Assembly: GCA_016868815.1 (NCBI GenBank)
Contig: VGFQ01000002.1
Span: 310,001-374,000 of the forward strand
Reading direction: 5' to 3'
DNA from: Bacteroidota bacterium
GTDB lineage: Bacteria > Bacteroidota > Bacteroidia > Chitinophagales > Chitinophagaceae
DNA length: 64,000 nt
How positions within the stretch are numbered: position 1 is the first letter of the stretch; each line of letters begins with the position of its first letter. The notes under the pieces are model-generated. The model did no database searches, had not been told where the DNA came from, and worked only from the letters and a program-made list of their open reading frames with translations. Both the position numbers and the translations under genes were made by a program. This document shows, piece after piece, positions 50,347 through 60,100 of this stretch.

Positions 50347-51623
50347 GCGGTTTGTTTGGGTTTATAACCATGTAGTCCAAAATAGAGTACCACGAAATAG
50401 CAGGCGAGTGGCACGGTATACCCCATCTGGATATCATCTCCATTCCGGTCGATGATGTCTCCCATCAGCACAGGGAATACAGCCCCGCCTATGATCGACA
50501 TCACGATCAGGGCGGAGGCAGGCTTGGTGTCTTCTCCCAGCCCTTCTATCCCAAGCGAAAAGATGGTTGGGAACATGATGGACATGAAAAAGCCTAGCCC
50601 CCCCAATGCCAGGACGACATACTGGCCATCGGCATAGATGGCCACCCCGCTGAGGAGGATACAGGCGACTGCATAGGTGCTCAGTAGTACTGCCGGTCGC
50701 GCAAAGCTTAGCAGTGCCGTGCCTGCAAACCGACCTACCATGAACAACAGTCCATAGATGCCCAGGTAGTAGCCGGCGGTTTTCTCATCGACGCCTCCGC
50801 CTTCGATGGCTGCGCGGACGAAGAAGCTGGTGACGCAGACCTGGGCGCCTACATAGAACAACTGCGCCACAACCGCCCAAACCAGATGGGGATGTCGCAG
50901 GGCACCGCGGAGGCTGCCCCCTTCGCTCCCTTCTTCCTCTCGGAACTCAGGCAGCTGGTTGACGGCGAATAAGATGGCTATGAGTACCAGAAAGCCGCCC
51001 AGCAAGAGATAGGGCATCTTTACAGAGGCCGCTTCTCCGGCAAGGTACGAGAGCCGTTCTGCCTCTGCCATGGCAGAGAGCTCCTCTGCCGAGTACTCCT
51101 TTCCAGAGAGGATGAACATAGTGCCTATGACGGGTGCCAGAAAGGCTGCAAGGCCGTTGAAAGACTGCGCCAGGTTGAGCCGTGCCGTTGCCTTGGCGGG
51201 ATCACCCAGCTTGGTGGCGTACGGATTGGCAGCCGTCTCCAACAGCGTGAGCCCGCAACCAATGATGAAGAGCCCTAGCAAGAAGACTTCATACTGGCGG
51301 GTATTGGCGGCGGGTATGAAAAGGAAGGCTCCCATGCTGAAGACGAGCAGTCCCGTGATGATGCCCTTTCGATAGCCGTAGCGCTTCAATACCCATCCGG
51401 CCGGGATGGCAGAGAGGAAATAGGCGAAGTAGACCGCCGTGTCGACAAAAGTCGACTGCATATTGCTGAGCTGCAGCGCCTTCCTCAGATGCGGGATCAA
51501 AATACCGTTGAGGTTGTTGGAGATGCCCCACAGGAAGAACAGGCTGGTGACGAGAATCATCGGTAACAGGTAGCTACTTTGTTGCTTTCCAGCACTGTAT
51601 CCGGCTTTAGAGGGATTATCCAT
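50343..51623 (-). CDS. fucP: L-fucose:H+ symporter-like MFS transporter
   Basis: A 426-residue, 12-helix MFS permease of the fucose/glucose/galactose symporter family. The first helix region reads VTSLFFLWGISNNLNGILIP, which is very close to FucP, followed by FAYFLSAIPAGWVLKRYGYRKGI. The helix 4 region ETAANPYATKLGD is the sugar-binding signature of this family. It should carry L-fucose or a related hexose with protons. It is coupled by ATGA to the mutarotase gene downstream and lies 79 bp after the SDR gene, forming a three-gene operon. Confidence 0.9.
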   Translation of the reverse strand: MDNPSKAGYSAGKQQSSYLLPMILVTSLFFLWGISNNLNGILIPHLRKALQLSNMQSTFVDTAVYFAYFLSAIPAGWVLKRYGYRKGIITGLLVFSMGAFLFIPAANTRQYEVFLLGLFIIGCGLTLLETAANPYATKLGDPAKATARLNLAQSFNGLAAFLAPVIGTMFILSGKEYSAEELSAMAEAERLSYLAGEAASVKMPYLLLGGFLVLIAILFAVNQLPEFREEEGSEGGSLRGALRHPHLVWAVVAQLFYVGAQVCVTSFFVRAAIEGGGVDEKTAGYYLGIYGLLFMVGRFAGTALLSFARPAVLLSTYAVACILLSGVAIYADGQYVVLALGGLGFFMSIMFPTIFSLGIEGLGEDTKPASALIVMSIIGGAVFPVLMGDIIDRNGDDIQMGYTVPLACYFVVLYFGLHGYKPKQTA

Positions 51624-51702
51624 GGTGGTTGACGGGTGGGTTTGGGTTTATTTGCAATCTGGATTCAAAGAAAGGCAGGGGGCATCGTGGCAATTTGAGG
51701 TT

Positions 51703-52473
51703 TTACAACAGCGCCCTGTCGAGGTGGGTGTATCCGCCGTCGACATGTACGATCTGCCCTGTCGTGTGTGAAGATCGTTCTGAGAGCAGGAAGACCACCA
51801 TGTCGGCGATCTCCTGTGCAGTGGTCATGCGTTTTCCCAATGGGATCTTATCGGTGATCTTCTTGAGAGTACCCTCGGGGTCTGGCAGGGTGCCCAGCCA
51901 TTTCTCATACAACGGGGTGAAGCATTCGGCGACGATCACAGAGTTGACCCGGATGCCGTATCGGAGCAGGTCGACGGCCCATTCTCTGGTGAGAGCGTTG
52001 CGTGCTCCGTTTGCAGCAGCATAAGCAGAGGTGCCACCCTGTCCTGTCTCAGCCACCTTGGAGCCGATGTTGACGATGGCACCCCGGCTCTCCTTCAAAG
52101 CATGCAACGCGTGATGTACCATGAGGTAGTAGTGTACGAGGTTGCTGTGTAGGGAGGCCATGAAACGCACATATCCTCCGTCCAATCCCACGCCGTCATT
52201 GACGCCTGCGTTGTTGACGAGTCCGTCGATGCGCCCATATCTTGAGAGCACCTGCGATACCGCGTCGTGGCAGGCATCGGGGTCCGACAGTTCCGCGGTC
52301 ACATGGCTTCCATGTGGAGCCAGCGTGCGAACCGCTTCGGTATTGTCGGCCTCGTTCCGACCGACCACCACCGGGATGGCGCCTTCTGCCGCCAGCGATC
52401 GAACGATGCCGGCACCGATGCCTTTGGCACCCCCTGTGACGATTACAATCTTGTCGTTCAATCTCATATCCAT
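51703..52473 (-). CDS. L-fucose dehydrogenase-like SDR with Asn in place of the catalytic Lys
   Basis: A classical short-chain dehydrogenase of 256 residues. TGGAKGIG (13-20) binds NAD(P) and NNAG (87-90) is intact, as is Ser138 in NIGSK. The catalytic motif reads Tyr151-Ala-Ala-Ala-Asn155, so the Lys of Y-x-x-x-K is replaced. The codons (TAT GCT GCT GCA AAC) leave no doubt. [18 protein letters not shown] and [20 protein letters not shown] are like the SDRs found beside fucose permeases in Bacteroidota. It probably oxidises L-fucose or a derived lactone/acid unless the substitution abolishes activity. Starts at 52473 or 52467. Confidence 0.85.
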   Translation of the reverse strand: MDMRLNDKIVIVTGGAKGIGAGIVRSLAAEGAIPVVVGRNEADNTEAVRTLAPHGSHVTAELSDPDACHDAVSQVLSRYGRIDGLVNNAGVNDGVGLDGGYVRFMASLHSNLVHYYLMVHHALHALKESRGAIVNIGSKVAETGQGGTSAYAAANGARNALTREWAVDLLRYGIRVNSVIVAECFTPLYEKWLGTLPDPEGTLKKITDKIPLGKRMTTAQEIADMVVFLLSERSSHTTGQIVHVDGGYTHLDRALL

Positions 52474-52609
52474 TCCATCATTTTTTTCAGATAGAAAAAG
52501 GGCAATCAAGGAAATGCTGCCAGGCTTAGCCCCCCGGGCCAATTCCTAAAGAAAATAAAAAAAGGGAATGTTTCAGCACCCTGCCGTAAATTTCCCAAAA
52601 TTGACAATT

Positions 52610-53911
52610 ATGAGGTTTTTCATTACTGCCGTCTCAACGTTTTTGACGGCATCCTCCTTCGCGCAGACCGACCTGCGTAAGGCCATTTCTGATGCCACCG
52701 CCAAGGTGGAATCGAGCGTGGTGGCCTGGCGCCGTGACTTTCACCAGCATCCCGAACTCGGTAACCGCGAGACCCGTACCGCTGCCATCGTCGCCAAACA
52801 CCTGAAAGACCTGGGCATGGAAGTTAAGACCGGTGTCGCCCATACCGGAGTCGTCGGACTCTTGCGCGGCGGTAAGCCCGGACCCGTCGTCGCCCTACGT
52901 GCGGATATGGATGGACTGCCGGTGACCGAGCGCGTGCCATTGTCCTTCGCCTCCAAGGTGCGTACCCAGTACAACGGTGCTGAAGTCGGTGTCATGCATG
53001 CCTGCGGCCACGACACGCATGTGGCCATCCTCATGGGCGTGGCAGAAGTACTAACGTCCTTGCGGAAGGAACTGAAAGGAAGCGTCAAGTTCATCTTCCA
53101 GCCTGCGGAGGAAGGTGTTCCGAAGGGCGAAGAGGGTGGTGCAGAGATGATGGTGAAGGAAGGTACCCTGGAGAATCCCCAAGTAGATGCAATCTTTGGC
53201 CTGCATATCAACTCGCAGACAGAAGTAGGCAAGATTACCTACCGTCCAGGCGGCACCATGGCCTCCGTCAACGACATGCGGATTGTCGTGAAGGGACGTC
53301 AGGCACATGGTGCCGCACCCTGGTCGTCGATAGACCCCATCGTCGTCTCGGCTCAGATCGTCAGCAACCTGCAGACCGTCGTCAGCCGGACGGTCGACGT
53401 CACAGAGAACCCGGCCGTAGTGACCGTGGGATCCATCCACGGCGGCGTCCGCTCGAACATCATCCCCGAAGATGTGGAAATGCGTGGCACCATCCGTACG
53501 CTGAGCGACAGCGATGAGAAGCTGGTGATCGAACGCGTCCGGCAAATCGCCACTAAGACAGCAGAAGCCGCCGGTGCCACTGCCATCGTCGAAATCCCCT
53601 ACGAGTCGCACTACCCTGTCACCTACAACGACCCTGTCCTCACCGCGAAGATGCTCCCCACCCTCCAGCGCGTCGCAGGCAGCGAGAACGTGTTGCTCAA
53701 GCCACCACAGACCGGTGCTGAGGACTTCTCCTTCTTCCAGCAGAAAGTGCCGGGACTCTTCATCTTCTTGGGCGGCATGAGTAAGGGAAAGGATCCCAAT
53801 ACCGTGCCTTCGCACCATACGCCCGACTTCTTCATCGATGAGTCGGGACTGCCACTGGGCGTGGTCGCATTGTCGAACCTAGTCGTTGACTACATGGATA
53901 TGAAGAAGTGA
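52610..53911 (+). CDS. M20 family amidohydrolase (IAA/hippurate hydrolase type), secreted
   Basis: A metallo-amidohydrolase of 433 residues with a short signal peptide (RFFITAVSTFLTASSFAQ). Metal-site motifs are ALRADMDGLPVTE, MHACGHDTHVAILMG, FIFQPAEEGVPKGEEGGAEM and the distant His in KPPQTGAEDFSFFQQKVPG. The dimerisation domain contains RQAHGAAPW. Members remove acyl groups from N-acyl amino acids or peptides; the real substrate is unknown. The ATG at 52610 is used, as the open frame upstream adds an unlikely 14 residues. It is divergent from the fucose cluster and is followed by an inverted repeat. Confidence 0.93.
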   Translation: MRFFITAVSTFLTASSFAQTDLRKAISDATAKVESSVVAWRRDFHQHPELGNRETRTAAIVAKHLKDLGMEVKTGVAHTGVVGLLRGGKPGPVVALRADMDGLPVTERVPLSFASKVRTQYNGAEVGVMHACGHDTHVAILMGVAEVLTSLRKELKGSVKFIFQPAEEGVPKGEEGGAEMMVKEGTLENPQVDAIFGLHINSQTEVGKITYRPGGTMASVNDMRIVVKGRQAHGAAPWSSIDPIVVSAQIVSNLQTVVSRTVDVTENPAVVTVGSIHGGVRSNIIPEDVEMRGTIRTLSDSDEKLVIERVRQIATKTAEAAGATAIVEIPYESHYPVTYNDPVLTAKMLPTLQRVAGSENVLLKPPQTGAEDFSFFQQKVPGLFIFLGGMSKGKDPNTVPSHHTPDFFIDESGLPLGVVALSNLVVDYMDMKK

Positions 53912-53938
53912 GTTACTGTATCCAAGATCGGTCATACA

Positions 53939-53972
53939 GAGCAAGGGCCCACCATTAGGCGGGCCCTCGCTC
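53939..53972. terminator. Inverted repeat between convergent genes, probable bidirectional terminator
   Basis: Two 15-nt arms (starting GAGCAAGGGCCC and ending GGGCCCTCGCTC) pair at 13 of 15 positions around a 4-nt loop ATTA. No long T run follows. It lies between the ends of the M20 and VPS10-like genes. Confidence 0.55.
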
Positions 53973-54066
53973 GTATATCAAAGGGATTCTCATCACTACA
54001 GAGAAAAGGTATGATCCGGATGGGTCTCTGACTATTTCATTGTAAGGATCGCCATATCCCGATTGA

Positions 54067-57000
54067 TCATTTCAGCAACTGTTGATAATCTTTTTGTATC
54101 CGGTCGAGTTTCCCTGAAAACAGATCATATGCCTGCATCTGCTGGCTGGTAGGAGGGTAGTCGGCCCCATAGGTTTGACTTTCCTTGGCCAATGCGAGGA
54201 GGTTTTCAAGCAGCTGGCTGGGATTTCTGAATCCATCCCATCTAGATCCGGTCTGATATACATCGAACAACTGGCTTTCTAGCGAAAAGATTCTTTTTTC
54301 AAGGGCTAGAGAATTAGGGTTATTTTCTTTCAGTAAGGATGCCCTTTTCAATTCTATCGCTTCTATCAATCGCATACAATGGCCGATCTGGCGATAGAGT
54401 TTCTGGCCGAATGCGTACTGCAGAGCGATGTCTTTCGATGAAGAGGTGACATTGGGGGATAGCACCTGCAACGGCTGCTTGAATATCTGGTCGCCTATCT
54501 TCAATGACACGGTATATGATCCCGGCACGATCCGAGGTGGTTCAAGGCCCGGGCCGATGTCCAGGTCGACCACATAAATGTCCCTGCTGCCGGTGGAGTC
54601 CAATGTTACGAATTCCTTGCCCGGTGGCTTTGTTCTGAGTTTGGCCAGTTTGTACGGATCATGTGCTAAATCCCACCAGACCCTGTTGAAGCCCTTTTGG
54701 TTGGTTCCTACAATGGTTCGAATGCTGTTGCCTTCCGGAGAGAGAACGGAGATCGAAGGTTTTTGGGCAGCCGTATCGGTGAGATAGTAATGGATAGAAG
54801 CCCCATAGGGAGGGTTCGACCCAGTGACAAACGATCTACCGTCTGTATGGTAAGCGTTTTGCATATTGAATCGGTAGGCCTTGCGAAGTGGTAGTAATCC
54901 CGTTTTCATTGATGTAGACTGCTTGCTCCATTCCCTTAGTGGGGTGATGTCGTCCAGGATGTAAAACCCTCTGCCATAGGTCGCGATGGCCAGATCGCGG
55001 AAATGCTGCTGGATGGCGATATGATACACCGGTGCGGGGGGGAGGTTGTTCCTCAATGAAAGCCATTGGTTCCCATCATCGGGACTCATGTACAAGCCGT
55101 TGTCCGTCCCGGCAAAGAGTAAACCCTTCTGCCCCGGATCTTCTTTTATAAAATGCACGAAGGAGCTGTTGGAATACGGTATCCCTCTTGATATCAAGGT
55201 CCATTTTTCTCCATAGTCAGATACCTTGAAAATGTAAGGTTTGAAATCCCCCAATTGCTGAAAATGAACGCTCACATACGCGACTCCGGGATCGAAGTTG
55301 GATGCATCGATGTTGCTGATGGTTCCCCATTTTGGGAATTCAGGGTCCCTATGTGTGACATTCTCCCAGTGGAGTCCGTCATCCTTGGTGATGTGTACCA
55401 TCCCGTCATTACTGCCTGTCCACAGCAATCCTTTCTTCAAGGGCGATTCCGCAATGGCAAAAAGGGTTGACCCGTCAAAGGTCATCAGGTTGTCCGCATT
55501 GATCCCTCCGGAGCTTTGCTGGTGCGACTTTTCGTTTGTCGTGAGATCGGGACTGATGATCTTCCAGCTCATACCCTTGTCGGTGGTCTTGTGCACGAAC
55601 TGACTTCCGACATATACGGCACCTCGTTCATGGACGGACAAGGTCATCGGGAAATTCCAGTGCCATCTGTATTTCACATCGGCGGGAGCCCATCCATAGC
55701 TGGTCTCTGGCCAAACCCGCACATCGTGACTCAGTCCGGTCTTGGTATCGGTGACATCGAGCCCTCCGTCATAGCATCCTGACCAGATGATCGTATGGTC
55801 AAACGGGTCGGGTTGCGCGAAACCGCTTTCACATCCGCCGATTTGCCGCCAAAGTCCGATGGGGATGGACCCTTGCATGCTGATGGCTGCCGTGTGATAG
55901 GAAGTGCCATCCTGCCTGTTCCCCATGATGTGATAGGGGATGGCATTGTCCACCGCGACATGGTACATCTGTGCAATCGGCAAGTTGATATTCCGCCAGG
56001 TGTTGCCTCCGTTGAATGACATGCTCATGCCCCCATCGTGTGCCACCATGATCCTGCTGGCGTCCTTAGGGTCAAACCATATGTCGTGGTTGTCGCCCCC
56101 GGGCTTGTAGTTGCCATGTCCGTTGAACGTCTTTCCGCCATCTTTCGATTCCATGACTGTTACACTGATGGTGTACAGTTTGTTTTCATCCTGGGAGGAC
56201 ACCCGTAATCTGGTATAGTAGGGGCCACGTTGCGCAAGGGAGTGCGACTGATACATCATCTTCCATGACTCACCTCCATCGGTTGATTTGTAGAGTGCCG
56301 GTGATCGGTCCTCCACCAATGCATAGACGGTGGACGGATTGCTTTGTGCGATGTCAATCGATGTTTTACCCACGATGTGATCGATGCCATTTGGCAAACC
56401 CCTTTCCATTTTCTTCCAGGTCTTTCCGCCGTCCCTCGATTGGTAGAAACTGCTTCCGGGGCCACCACTTTTCAAATTCCATGTTTTCATCTCTACCTGC
56501 CACATGGCGGCATAGAGCACCTCGGGGTTCGAAAAGTTGAGTACAAGGTCGCTGCAGCCCGTGAGTTCATCTACAAACAAGATGCGTGCCCATGTCTGTC
56601 CGCCATCCACTGTCTTGTAGACACCTCTTTCGGGTTGGGGACCGCCCGTATGTCCCAGGGCGGCTACGTATACAATGTCAGGATTGGTGGGGTGGATGAG
56701 TACTCTGGAAATCCTGACAGTTTCTTTGAGTCCCATATTTTTCCAAGTTCTCCCGCTGTCGGTGGACTTATACACACCGTTGCCATTGGCATGGGCGGGG
56801 CGTATGATGAAGGTTTCTCCGGTTCCCGCCCAGACCTGTTTCGGGTCAGACATGGAGACTGCCAATGCGCCGATCGACGAATTGTCCTGGTCGTCAAAGA
56901 CGGGTTTCCAGTTGATGCCGCCATCCTCCGTTTTGAAGATTCCCCCGGAAGCTGCACCCACATAGGATACCTGGGGGTTGCCGGTTTCTCCTGCGACTGC

Positions 57001-57117
57001 GATGGTTCTGTTGCCATCCGGCCCTACAAACCGGAACTTCAACGCCGAGAGGTCTTGCGAAAAGAGCTCTTTCTGAAGGGGTAGGATGGAAATCAATAAA
57101 AATAAAAGTGGACGCAT
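54067..57117 (-). CDS. Large secreted VPS10/sortilin-like BNR propeller protein
   Basis: A secreted protein of 1016 residues. The signal peptide is MRPLLFLLISILPLQKELFS, followed by about eleven Asp-box repeats of the type S/T-x-D-x-G-x-x-W (for example KTEDGGINW, KSTDSGRTW, KTVDGGQTW, KSTDGGESW, KTTDKGMSW). They form two stacked propellers like those of VPS10-domain proteins and bacterial xyloglucanase-like proteins. The final ~200 residues include a beta domain (VPGSYTVSLKIGDQ) and a helical tail. No active site is evident; a binding or peptide-handling role is possible. The start codon is directly upstream of the signal. It is 66 bp downstream of the TolB-amidohydrolase gene on the same strand. 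Confidence 0.85.
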   Translation of the reverse strand: MRPLLFLLISILPLQKELFSQDLSALKFRFVGPDGNRTIAVAGETGNPQVSYVGAASGGIFKTEDGGINWKPVFDDQDNSSIGALAVSMSDPKQVWAGTGETFIIRPAHANGNGVYKSTDSGRTWKNMGLKETVRISRVLIHPTNPDIVYVAALGHTGGPQPERGVYKTVDGGQTWARILFVDELTGCSDLVLNFSNPEVLYAAMWQVEMKTWNLKSGGPGSSFYQSRDGGKTWKKMERGLPNGIDHIVGKTSIDIAQSNPSTVYALVEDRSPALYKSTDGGESWKMMYQSHSLAQRGPYYTRLRVSSQDENKLYTISVTVMESKDGGKTFNGHGNYKPGGDNHDIWFDPKDASRIMVAHDGGMSMSFNGGNTWRNINLPIAQMYHVAVDNAIPYHIMGNRQDGTSYHTAAISMQGSIPIGLWRQIGGCESGFAQPDPFDHTIIWSGCYDGGLDVTDTKTGLSHDVRVWPETSYGWAPADVKYRWHWNFPMTLSVHERGAVYVGSQFVHKTTDKGMSWKIISPDLTTNEKSHQQSSGGINADNLMTFDGSTLFAIAESPLKKGLLWTGSNDGMVHITKDDGLHWENVTHRDPEFPKWGTISNIDASNFDPGVAYVSVHFQQLGDFKPYIFKVSDYGEKWTLISRGIPYSNSSFVHFIKEDPGQKGLLFAGTDNGLYMSPDDGNQWLSLRNNLPPAPVYHIAIQQHFRDLAIATYGRGFYILDDITPLREWSKQSTSMKTGLLPLRKAYRFNMQNAYHTDGRSFVTGSNPPYGASIHYYLTDTAAQKPSISVLSPEGNSIRTIVGTNQKGFNRVWWDLAHDPYKLAKLRTKPPGKEFVTLDSTGSRDIYVVDLDIGPGLEPPRIVPGSYTVSLKIGDQIFKQPLQVLSPNVTSSSKDIALQYAFGQKLYRQIGHCMRLIEAIELKRASLLKENNPNSLALEKRIFSLESQLFDVYQTGSRWDGFRNPSQLLENLLALAKESQTYGADYPPTSQQMQAYDLFSGKLDRIQKDYQQLLK

Positions 57118-57183
57118 ATGTTACATATGAAATGGTAAGATGACGATCGTCAACTATTTTTCGGACGCTCCTGCACTTCTGTT

Positions 57184-60100
57184 TTAAAAGGGTTTGGGTC
57201 GCATCCAGTTCACTTCGAGCTTGCGAGGGGTCGGAAGGACTTCATCGAGTGTGTTGCCGTCGTAGAGCCTTCCGTTTTTCATCACCTGCCGGATGGTATT
57301 GGTGTGCTGTATGTCTTCCAGTGGGTTTTTGTCAAGGATCAGGATATCCGCCAGCTTGCCGGCTTCCAGCGACCCCAGGTCTTTGTCGAGCCCGAGGCCC
57401 GTGGCACCCAGGATGGTGGCGGTTCGCAGTGCATCGTGGTTCTTCATGCCGCCGCTCGACATGCTCCACAGCTCCCAATGGTAGCCGAGGCCTTGTAGCT
57501 GGCCATGGCTGCCGACGCCAGAAAGTCCATCCGCTTCCACCAGAGATCGGATTCCTTGCGCATGCTTGGCGAATACATGGTCCTCTTCCGTAAACCACCC
57601 GCCGAGCGCCCCGGTACGTCGGCGGATCTTGGAGGAAAACTCCTCATAAGGAGTAAAGCGACGGAGCTTATCATCTTTGAGTGGACTCTTCACGGTATAC
57701 CAATAATTCTCCGCCCAGGGGCCGCCATAGGCAACGAGTAAGGTGGGCGTCACCGTCATCTTCGATTCGGCAATGCTGCGGATGACATCCCCATGTAAGG
57801 GATGTACTGGAATCGAATGCTCATGCCCCGGGTAGCCGTCTAAGAGCTGCGTCATATTCAGCTTGTAGTCCAGTCCTCCTTCCGTCGTCGGCATCAACCC
57901 CTGCTCCTTTGCTGCCATGATCACCCACTGCCGGTGCTGTCGGTTGCCCACCAGATACATTTTGATGTACTTGGTGTTATAGTAGCGGCTGTATTGTTTT
58001 AGCACGTTGCGCGTCTGTTCCAGGTCTTTGAGGTTATACGACCAGAAGCCCACGCCCGGGCCGGTGCTGTAGATGCGAGGCCCTGCGATCTGTCCAGCTT
58101 CCACCATGTCTGCGTAGGTCAGCACGTCGGTGGTGGCGGTCTGTGGGTCGCGGGTGGTGGTGACGCCATAGGCCAGGTTGGCCGCATAGATCCATACCTG
58201 GTTTTTATGGAGTCCCCAGAAGGGCCACATATGGGAATGGGTGTCGACAAATCCCGGGGTGAGGGTGCGGCCGCTGCAGTCGACAGTTACCGTGCCGGGC
58301 GGGACGGCAAGGGTTCCTGTGGGTCCTACGGCCCGAATGCGGCTGTCGACGACGAGGATGTCGCCCTGCTCTATCACATCATAGCCTTTCATCGTTATGA
58401 TGCGGGCGTTGCGGAGCAGGATGGCCGACTTGGGAATGTCTCTGCGGTAAGCCACTTTTACGGCAAATTCTGCGGGCTCATATTTCGGGTCCTTGGCGGC
58501 GGTCTTCGCCAGGCTGTCCTTGCGGGCCAGTGCCGTATCGGCCTTGTACAGCGCGGTGAGCGAGTCGCTGCGCTTTTTCGCGAGGGAGTCTGCCCACTTT
58601 TTCACTTCGGGTCCGGCCTTTGCCAGGCTCGCCAATGAGTCGGTTTTCCGACGGTCTTCCAGCTTTCGGGCAACCTTCAGGGAATCCTCGAACGTCTTGG
58701 CGCGGGATACGTCATATATCCAGTGGCCATTGCCCAGCGACCAATGCACTTTATCGCCATTGCCTTCCCAGGCCGGAAATTCGCCGCCGATGACCGTCAG
58801 CTGTCGCGAGGGGAAGCTTGCATTGGAAGGGTCAGCCACCGAGACGGATGGTGTCTTGCCTGCCTGCGGTACCGTGATCACATAGATGTTGTTGTTGACC
58901 TGCGCGATGGCCTTATCGCCTACCGGCGCCATCAGGATCGTCTCGGCGGCCGAGGGAGCGTTCTGGGGCTCCTGCATGCCGGCCGACTCGGGCAGCATGC
59001 AGGCGTTCACCGACTTTGTGTTCCTGACGGGAAGGCCCATCGAATAGGCCGGATCTGTATGTCCATGCCCGTCGGCTTCTGCGACACTCCCGTAGGTCGT
59101 GATGCCCGTCACCTTTAGGTGCGTTTTTTCATCGGTCCCATCCCAGCGAATCGATAACAGCGTGCCGCCGGATCCGTTGAGGAATAGCCGACTCGTGTCG
59201 TGGGTGACATGTAGGTTGCCGCGGTTGCGTGCCAGGTCGATCCGCATGGGTATTCCTCCGACCTCCGGTATCCAGACAATCTCTGCCTCTGCATCGTTCA
59301 CCATCATGCCTTCGAGCTCTTCAAAGCTGCGCTTTGGGCCCTTGAAGAAGGCGATGCGGCGGTTGTGGCTCCAGACCGGCTGCATGTAGAGCCCTGGCTG
59401 CTGGGACAGTCGTACTGCCGTCCCGCCTTTCACTGGTACTTTCCATAGCCCACCGCCTGCCTTTTCCTCCCAGCTGACGAAAGCCAGCTGTGCGCCATCG
59501 GGGCTCCAGGCCGGCATCGCTTCTGTGAATGCATGCGTGGTGAGCCTTCTGGGCGTCCCGTTGGGGTAATCCATCACATAGAGCCGGTTCAGGGCGGTGA
59601 AGGCCAGCATCCGTCCGTCGGGAGAGGGTACGGCATCTCGTATCTGCGTGGCAAGGGCCTGCGCGCTGTCGCTCACCGCATAGCTGGTATAGAGGCGGGG
59701 GCCCATCTCCAGGCGCAGGCTGGCCCGGAACGGGATCTCTGTCATGGCTCCACCCGAGAGCGGTATCTGGTGGATTTTTCCACCCCAGGAAGCCAGCAGC
59801 CGCTGGTTGTCTGGCGTGAAGCACATACCCGGGAGTACGCCCTGGGGAGCGATTGACTCTTGCTCGTCGCGCTGCACGGGGTATGCCAGCCAGTGTTCAT
59901 CGCCCGTTGACAGGTTGCGGAGCACAAGGCCAGTCTTGTCTTCATAGCGACTGCCATAGGCCATCCACTTCCCATCGCGCGAGAGCGTGGGTGTGAAGGC
60001 TGACCCATACCTGGAGGTGATGGTGAGGGATACCCCTTTCTTCCGGTCATAGGCACCGATCTGGTATTGCGGCAGTAGGGCGTTGTAGTTCCATGATCCG

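Noticed and set aside
53051-53818. 255-codon frame antisense to the M20 amidohydrolase
   Set aside because: His/Asp-rich shadow sequence without recognisable features.
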